64,000 nucleotides of DNA from assembly GCA_022453515.1 (NCBI GenBank), contig JAJNNY010000042.1, forward strand, positions 186,001-250,000, in the 5' to 3' direction. The number at the start of each line of letters is the position of its first letter. Positions within the stretch are counted from its first letter, which is position 1. The stretch is from Astrocystis sublimbata. Its lineage: Eukaryota > Ascomycota > Sordariomycetes > Xylariales > Xylariaceae. Both the position numbers and the translations under genes were made by a program. Positions 56,723 to 64,000 of this stretch are shown here, in pieces. The notes under the pieces were generated by a model. The model was not told where the DNA came from and did no database searches. It saw nothing but the letters and a program-made list of their open reading frames with translations.

Positions 56723-59675
56723 AGCTCCGATATCAAAATGTCGAGATGGGTAAACTGCAGTTCCGCTTTTCTACCCATCATCCCTGGCTAGGCGGATACC
56801 TACGCGGGTACTATATCCCATATCGACATCATTTACTAGTATATCATCTGAACCAATATGTTATTAAACATGCTTGGTCGTCTGCGTCTTTTATTCTATT
56901 TCTGTGTTCAAACAACTGGAAATGCAAGAGATTCATTTGGACTATTTTTACTCTTTTTTTTTCATCTTCATCATTGCGTCGCTTCTAGGTAAGTTGAGTC
57001 TCCTGAAGATTAAATAAACCTGTTCTTTCTTCCCCGCGAGCTTGCGTTGAAGCTAACGCGCCGTCTAAGTCTTCAACCTCCAACGTCTTCATGTATCTCT
57101 TACTATTTGCAACGGCACTCGACATGAGCATAGATAAATATCAGGGGCACTATTGGTCCTGAGATGCTTTTAGATTTCCTAGTAAATGCAGAGTATTATG
57201 TACAGCTTAGAAGCAGATAGCCTATTGTATGGAAGTATGAGTGGTTCATGGATTTTTACACTGCATGCCAGGGTGCCAGGGTGATATAAGAATGATTGTA
57301 CTTGCTGCATGAAGAGGCGTATACTTAGCGTTGGCCTTGTTCTGTACATCATCCTCACCCATGCATCTTCTCGGTAAAAATAACCGAATCACGTCTCAGT
57401 ATATTGATTGGGTAGGTAGTACGTGTGTACCAGAACCTCGGAATCTTCAAGTCGGTATTCGTCGACCGATCGTGTCACATAGAAACCAAGAGCCATTCAA
57501 CATCGTGCTTCCATCCAAGTATGTGTGTGCTTATTCGAGTACAAAGAAGGCAGTTTTTTGCCTTGTTTTCTGCTCCCGTCCTCGTCTCGCGGCTCCAATT
57601 ATGATCGCAAACTCCGCTGATAACAAAGTCCATTGCTTCTGTGTGCTGCCTTGGATACTTCAGTCTATGGGCATAAGCAGGCAGCCGATATTACATACGA
57701 GTGAGTCCTGATTGGTACTTTGATGCTGGGAGCTCGGTGTGTGCGATCAAGGCGGACAGGGGTTGGGTGAAGTGGCTCGAGTCCTGTGCATGTGTGATAC
57801 AGGGAGGAGTGTCGGTTGAACCACTTGGCATATACTTATCTCTCCAGAATCTTCCAGAAGATCAAGACAGATAGAATAGGTGTGTGTCTACCACTACCTG
57901 TATTGTCGTAGACATTCCTTAGTGCGCAGTCTTGTTCATGCGAAGACTAAGCAAGATATGCCTTGAAATCAGATTCCCCTTGAGCCTGATAGGTTCTCGT
58001 TACGACCTCTTCCACGATCTTGTGATGAGTATTCGGGAGATATGACAAGACTGTGTTCTTGTCCGGGGGCTATGAGGGACCACCGTTGCATGCGGTATGT
58101 GATGAGCTACTTGGAACTTGGTACGCGTCATCGTGTTCTGCGGTAAATGGTCCTGGGTTACTATTCGCGCCTCTGTACACCTTACGATCCTGGTAGAAGA
58201 GCAACGTTGCTGCATACAACTCTATAGCCTACTCTCGTTATCGGTTGCCCGATTTCTGTCCATTCCTCCTAGATTTGGCGCAATGGGCGGCCTCAATCTC
58301 CTGGTATTTGCTGGTGATGCGGGTTTTCCCATAATCTACCTAGACTTTGACATTGCAATTGTGGACTCATGATATACACTATGACAACCTACGGAGCATA
58401 AACAAATGAATGTGAATTTGTGTGGATGATAATATGCTAACCATGCTAGACGATGCTGGCCGAAGCAGACAGTCACTAGGCTAGTAGGCTGTCCTTATCA
58501 ACGCCTTTTTCAGCTCATACTAGTCCAGGACCGCATGGCACTTGTACCTCCTCCGAGTCCACTAAGCACTTCGGCTATGCCGTAACCTACATCGAATGCA
58601 ACGATATTTGCGGCAATGTGACGCTGGGACAGCGTAGCACCCTGAGGTGCCTGGGGTGCCTGGGGTCGAGGTAGTGCTGTCCTGTTAGCAGTTGGGTAAT
58701 TATATTCTAGGTATGTAGGCCTTGAAATTCACATCTCGGTACTTAGCAAAATACTACTGCCGAGTGAAGGATCGAGACCACTAACTCGATAGATTTTCCG
58801 TGGATCGATTTGATCACAACAATTATTAATGAGGGACAATCCATGTCGTTCCAAGTCACCATCTCCCCCTTTTCTGCTATGCTGGTTGGCTGTTCTACAC
58901 TTACTTATATGGATTGAGAGTTGCGAGAACGCCATAACCATACCGATCTAGTGTTCAAATTTTGACATACACTGCGATCACTTGACACTAATTTGGGATA
59001 GCCTTTTGGACGTTGCACGGGGGGCTGGCTGGATGCGGGCGAGGCAGACACCATTTGTTTATGTCATCGGCAACTAATGCCACAATTGATCCCTGTGTGC
59101 ATATGCATATATATTGCGAGGCCGCCGACCTAAATGCTACTATACCAAGTACTTCACGAGACCCAGGGCCATTTACCAATATGTTTTACAAAACCGAAAC
59201 AACATATTGGGACAGTCCACCCTCCATCTTACCTAGAGGACACAACCACAGCAGTTTCCAGCACATGAAGTTATATAGTCGAGTCACATATGTGACCTTG
59301 GCCGACATTGCGAGATACCAATCCAACAGTAATTGTACCAGACAATAACGGCTGCTTTCCGACAACGGCATGGTTAATGAAGTCGCGTGCTAGCAGCTCC
59401 TAAGTGGATGGATAATATAATAATAATGTGAGAAAACGATGAGTATTTGGTACGATAATTGCCATGGAAAAGAAAGCTACAGCATCCGAGATATGAGTTT
59501 AATCATAATCACTATTACTAATGTCCTCGTATCTCAGTCTATTCGATCTTCTACTAGATCTTTAGAGTACCGTTTAGGAACCGGGTTATCAGTCAAGCCC
59601 TTTTCATGATCAATGACTTTAATTTCAAGTGAGGTGGAATATGCTAGTTGTAAGCAGGGTATTTATACAATCGAC

Positions 59676-59755
59676 TCTATCGTGTATAAATAACTGCGTG
59701 CAAGGAAAGGGCAAGCGTGTCGCGCCAGACGTCTTAAAAAGGATTAAAACAACAT
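59676..59755. repeat. Dispersed repeat, copy B
   Basis: Same-orientation match to 58-135. GGAAAGGGCAAGCG is at 59704-59717 and CAGACGTCTT at 59726-59735. Confidence 0.7.
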
Positions 59756-60302
59756 AAGCAGAGTATTTCCTAGATTGTCTGTCGAGTATGAGTGATATAG
59801 TTACTACCACAATCACCATGGACAAGACCAGTTGCTGTTATCTGATGAAGTAGATACGGTATATTGTGTTCTTGAGCAAAGGTACATTGGCCCATTCCAG
59901 TTAGGATTAAGTTAACGTGAGACTGATAAACTGGCCAGCAGAACGGAAAGCCTAACACTAGAAAGTAGTCATCTATATCAGTTAAAGGAAGCTGCACATG
60001 AGTATTCTGGTTTGTATAACACCACAAAAACACGTCAAGTTGGCTTTAAATTGACACGTAAGGGATCCTCCGTCCCATGTATTAGTACTTTCATCACAAG
60101 TTGCTCAGCCTGCGAATAAATACTTCAACTACACATGCCCGCGCCAACGAATCTGGATGCCAGAGGGTGACTTTTACACACATACTTACTACCGTAGAAG
60201 AGGACAGAAACCAATACGTATGTGAGTTGAGCAAGGTAGTCGAGTGCAGACAAATATACTTTGATAGCTTGGCATCTTGGGTGGGAGTCTTGCTTCAAGG
60301 GT

Positions 60303-60320
60303 TGGGATCTGCAGATCCCA
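60303..60320. repeat. 18-bp perfect palindrome
   Basis: TGGGATCTGCAGATCCCA is its own reverse complement, with no spacer. It lies in non-coding DNA. Confidence 0.9.
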
Positions 60321-60900
60321 GAGTATGGTCGAACCGGATATCGCCGAGCACTGGTTACCCGGAGGTTTGCATTCCAATCTTGGGCGGCCATGCTTGCTAT
60401 TGTTGACACACATGAGGCAGGCAAACGAATTCGGTCACATAGCACTAGGTACCTAAAAAGTGGATTCGAAGCTCACAGTCACGCTGTCCGCAAAATTTGG
60501 TTGCAGATGGTGTCCATGGATATGCCAATTAATGACCTATGTGTCTGTGACAAGATAGATTGATAAATGCAAACCCGACCTCCGAATGGATCGCCCTTAA
60601 GGTTCCATGCCCAGATGGTAAACCCCACCACCACCTGCACCCCTGCCTGTCCCCATGCGCTATTACGGGCTAGGTGGTTCGGGTGGCTCCCTCCAGCAAG
60701 GCAGGCCCTGTGTAGGTAAGAGCCTCTACGGGTGCAAAGTCATGGTGCTGAGCCATTGATGTTGGTCAAATTTTCACGCATATCCGCTTTTGCCAGGCTG
60801 CATCGTGCTGCTTCTATTCTAGTCTGAAAGCAGGAGTCTAGACCAGCAATCGCGCCAGCAGGATCCGACGCGTCCGACTCGTCCATCTTCTTCACACCCC

Positions 60901-63900
60901 TGGCTGCTGTTTCGTTTCATTGTCTTGCTCGTGCGCCAGCCCGAGAGACAGGTACACGCACTTCATGTTTCCCCGATTCGACATAGCGAGACATGCGTTG
61001 GGTGGAAGTATTAGATACCTACCTACCTAAGTACTTGCTCAATCAGCCAGCTGCAAGCCCTGTCCGCCAGCGAAGCTCGAAGAAGTACCTACACTGGTAC
61101 TCACTCCATCCATGTGGCTTGACTGACTACATGTACTTACACTGGACTCCAGACTGACGTGACGTGACGTCTCCAGCCACTGAGGTCGCCCGCTCCAGCT
61201 TTCCCTCCAGCACCTGCACCACGCACCCACACCCACCCGAGCACCCACGCACCCACGCACTCAAGCACAAACCAGCCTTGACCTGGGCAGAACAAGAAGC
61301 TGGGCACTCTGCTACTGGCCCAACTAAGCCCTACCGAATTGAATACATCGCTGTAGGTGTTCGTTGCTCGGCCGCTCATTTCCCCTTGGGCTATTGGCCT
61401 GCGCTCGGCCTGCCCATTGGACCATCACGCCTCTCACGCATCCCGAAATCTTCCAAACAAAGCTCGCGCGACCCTCAGGTCTTCAGGTCTTCAGCTCGTG
61501 TACAACCAGTCTCTCCCAGCTCGTGTGCATCTGTGCATCCTGTGTCTCCTGCCACGGTACCTCATTCTCACCACCACCTCTCGCCAGCCCTCGCTTCGTC
61601 TGGGTTGCCTCACCGGGCTGTCTCTCGAGGTATGTATGTGCAACTCCCACCCTCCCACCCACCCGTCGCCCGTCGCCTGTCGCTCTCGCCATCGTCCATC
61701 CACATCCACCACTGCGCTGCCGCTGCGGCCGCTGCCACTCCGTCCGGTTGTACCGACGAACGGCCTCGTCTGAGGTCGCATATGCGCCGACTGTTTCCCA
61801 CCTCACTCTGCATGATCCATGATCCGCCCGCACTCATCCATTGCCCACGCTAGCACCCATTCACATGTATACACCTCCTCCAATATATCCATCCACGCGT
61901 CCTGCGCGTCTCTAGCTTCACCCGACCTCTAGCCTGCTGTCATGTCTATATCGTCATCTTCCTGCCCTGCCCTGCCCTGCCCTGTCGTGTCGTGTCCAGT
62001 CCTGCCTGTGCTGTTTTCGCATGCCGTCCAATCCACCATTCTACCCGCCTTCGATGTGCTATGCAGCCGGCTAGACTTGATACGTGCTTAGCTGTTGCGT
62101 GTGCTTGTCCTGTCTTCTCCGGCCCTTCCCTGCCCAGCTTCCCTTCGCGTCATGGCGTGCCTACTGCTGCTTGAAGAACCTACCCTAAGCTGTGAACACC
62201 CACTGGTCAACGGCTGTTACTGCTGTTGGCGCCAGGCTGTACGGCCCCCAATGCAGGTGTGCAGCGGCTTGACGAGCTACGCTACGCTACGGGTACAGGG
62301 GCATGGCGGCACACCATCGATGCTTCCATAGTCGCAGTCGGCGCATACGGCTCTCAAGGTTCTCATGCATCGCCTTCATGGTACCCTGGCGTGCCTGGGT
62401 ACCTACCCTCCCGGCTACCACACACACACACAACCTTCACGCTGAGGACGCCCTGGCCTCTGTTGCATCCCATCCTGTACTGCTTGCCTGTCTTTCTGTC
62501 CATTCCCTAGTCCTTTCCCAATACCTGCAGCATGGCCGCCTCCCTGTCATTTCTGAAAGCTCACTCACCCCTCCATACAGATCACACAGCCTGAGCGCTG
62601 CTGCCATTGGTGCTGTCACATCCCAAAGTCCTGTACTGTTCAGGGAAAAGAAAAGAGAGAAAAATTTTCTCGCAGAAGGCAGCGAAGTAGGACAAAACGG
62701 TTGTATCCTGCTAAAGTAGCTACCATGGGTAAGTCTCGTGCTGCTCTCACGCGCAACACAACTTGTGTTTTCCTTCGTTCCTCTTGTCTGCTCTCTATTC
62801 TCCATCAGATTGTCGACAACTGTGCCTACTACGCATCTTATTCTGCTAGTGTCACCTACAATTTTCCTTCCGATCTTTTCTTCCTCCCTCTCAAGTCGCT
62901 CATGTAGCGTGAACTGGGTACGGCATCAAGCACCACAGACACAATTTTGCGTTATACCTTCTCCCTCATCTCTCCACTGCCTCGAGGTTTCCAAGTCGCA
63001 TCTGGAAGCTAGAAATGTACACGTACATGCTAGCCTACATCCTCCTCCTGCATTTACATTCACAGGGCCCATTCTTAATCCCGCCCTACCAGGCCATCAA
63101 CCTGGCTGGCTTGCTCCAATCCCTTTCCTCCCTTAGCCGCATGTCTTGGGGAATGCAAAAATCCATTGCCTGCTTCTTGACGTGTTACTACTCCGACCTA
63201 CCTTTCGTTGCATAACGTGTTCTTTGGTGGTGTTTGCTGTGGTAGCAGTGCCCGCATCTCGTATTACCCGCCTTCCCCCTTACCCAATCAGCGTCTCCTG
63301 CTCTGCTCTCTGCGCGGTGCTCTGCACAGTCACGCCGGTTGTCTTACAGCTACCTAGGTACTGGCAGTGTAGCCCCTTCCACGTACACCCCAACTCTCCT
63401 TTTAATACGCATCTGTCTCGTCCCCGCCTTCCACTACTTGAACCCCCTTCCCCTTCCTGATCCACTAGCGGACCTGGCATTCTTAACCTCCGTATGCAAG
63501 CACGGTTCGCGAGATTGACAGCGCCTTTGTTCTTTCCTATCTACTCTGAGCCCCCGACATCTTTCGATCACTTGTATCTTCGAACGACACTCCTTGTGTT
63601 GCGTTATCATCACATCCAAGATCTAACCTGGCTATCTTTATAGCTGATTCCGGAGATACCTACCGACCAGTAAGTGTTGCCTTCTCTCTCATGTCGAAAC
63701 GTCCCTGTTCCAATCACCATATTCTCCTATCTACTCATCGCAGTAGCCCGCTTTGCTGGGACGATCTTGGGCTGCGGTACAAGTGCTGGCAGTGGCGAAA
63801 TCAAGACCAAGATGATGTGCCACTGCCTGACCGTGCATGGTCGAGGATCTATCTTGAGGGCAATAGATTTTGGGTTTGCAACTGCCTAAGCTTTGGGGTT

Positions 63901-64000
63901 GGAGATGGCAGCTGCTGAGCCAGCTTGTGGGGTACGCTGTTGCAACAACAATGCTGCTGGAGTATCAAGGGCAAGCAGTTGCTATTTCTCCCCAGGCTTT
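60901..64000. promoter_or_regulatory. Pyrimidine-rich probable promoter/leader of a gene to the right
   Basis: About 3 kb of C/T-rich plus-strand sequence (CACCC, CCTGCC and TCTC runs) with no recognisable protein. A good start context, TACCATGG at about 62722, is followed at once by GTAAGT, so an exon could end at ATG-G. An AG|GT-flanked 27-nt piece at 63643-63669 (ADSGDTYRP when joined in phase) could be a second exon, but I could not extend it convincingly. The open frame at 63691-63918 has no family match. A TACCTAGGTA palindrome lies at 63351-63360. Confidence 0.35.
63351..63360. repeat. TACCTAGGTA palindrome
   Basis: 10-bp perfect palindrome in the pyrimidine-rich right-hand region. 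Confidence 0.9.

Larger units (their letters stand above)
56552..60900. other. Gene-poor, AT-leaning region
   Basis: 4.3 kb in which I can support no gene. Contents: a (TTGC)n run at 56699-56722, the second dispersed-repeat copy (59676-59755) and an 18-bp perfect palindrome (60303-60320). The longest frames (57331-57711, 59013-59348, 60125-60445) have many rare-looking residues and no family match. The appearance is that of decayed repeat-rich DNA. Confidence 0.55.

Noticed and set aside
57331..57711. 126-codon frame in the gene-poor right part
   Set aside because: Composition (many Cys, Ser, Ile) and lack of motifs suggest chance; the surrounding DNA looks decayed.
1..64000. CRISPR arrays, bacterial operons, rRNA genes, secondary-metabolite gene cluster
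   Set aside because: No spaced direct repeats of CRISPR type, no rRNA-like sequence, and no PKS, NRPS or P450 core genes were seen.

Overview
The window is nuclear DNA of a filamentous ascomycete (Pezizomycotina, probably Sordariomycetes). Genes carry short introns of about 45-160 nt, usually GTRNGT at the donor and YAG at the acceptor with CTAAC-like branch sites. The products are fungal (Slm1-type F-BAR/PH protein, Ldb17/SPIN90, an Msn5-type exportin, Nep1/Emg1, NatC Mak3, GH25 muramidase, fungal STAND/NLR). There are no operons and no RBS signals. Exon joins were worked out by hand and all keep the reading frame; each multi-exon entry gives its exon boundaries.

Layout: 0.9-4.2 kb holds a seven-exon NLR-like STAND protein (DUF7708-like, NACHT, ankyrin). 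5.7-9.9 kb holds NatC acetyltransferase Mak3, a convergent DUF1917/Bles03 protein and the diphthamide WD40 protein Dph7. 11.3-15.7 kb is a ten-exon exportin (Msn5/exportin-5 type). 17.3-19.5 kb is an Ldb17/SPIN90 actin regulator whose proline-rich tail is duplicated in frame beyond a TAG codon. 20.2-21.2 kb has two copies of an AT-rich MITE-like element. 22.3-25.2 kb is Slm1; 26.46 kb is tRNA-Pro(TGG); 27.6-28.4 kb is a secreted GH25 lysozyme. 31.2-32.8 kb is Emg1/Nep1. 35.4-37.5 kb is a VOC-domain protein with a glycine-rich membrane segment and an 11-residue repeat array. 38.8-40.5 kb is an EamA transporter; 41.1-41.7 kb is mitoribosomal uS17m; 42.5-45.3 kb is a Sap1/spastin-like AAA ATPase. 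46.2-47.9 kb is a zinc-ribbon/ankyrin/DYW-like deaminase. 48.4-50.3 kb is Ecd/Sgt1, 51.2-54.9 kb Smc6 and 55.6-56.6 kb Coq9. From 56.6 kb to the end I see no gene I can name: first degraded, AT-leaning DNA, then a pyrimidine-rich stretch that looks like the promoter/leader of a gene lying to the right.

Most genes are single-copy housekeeping functions (ribosome biogenesis, translation-factor modification, nuclear export, genome maintenance, ubiquinone synthesis, plasma-membrane and actin homeostasis). Against this background three accessory genes have a defence or conflict flavour: the NLR, the GH25 muramidase and the ankyrin-deaminase. They are not adjacent, and a link between them is only inference. 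The best leads are the deaminase, with its very wide HAE-to-CxxC spacing; the duplicated tail behind a TAG in the Ldb17 gene; and a palindromic decamer, TACCTAGGTA, found seven times and only between genes.
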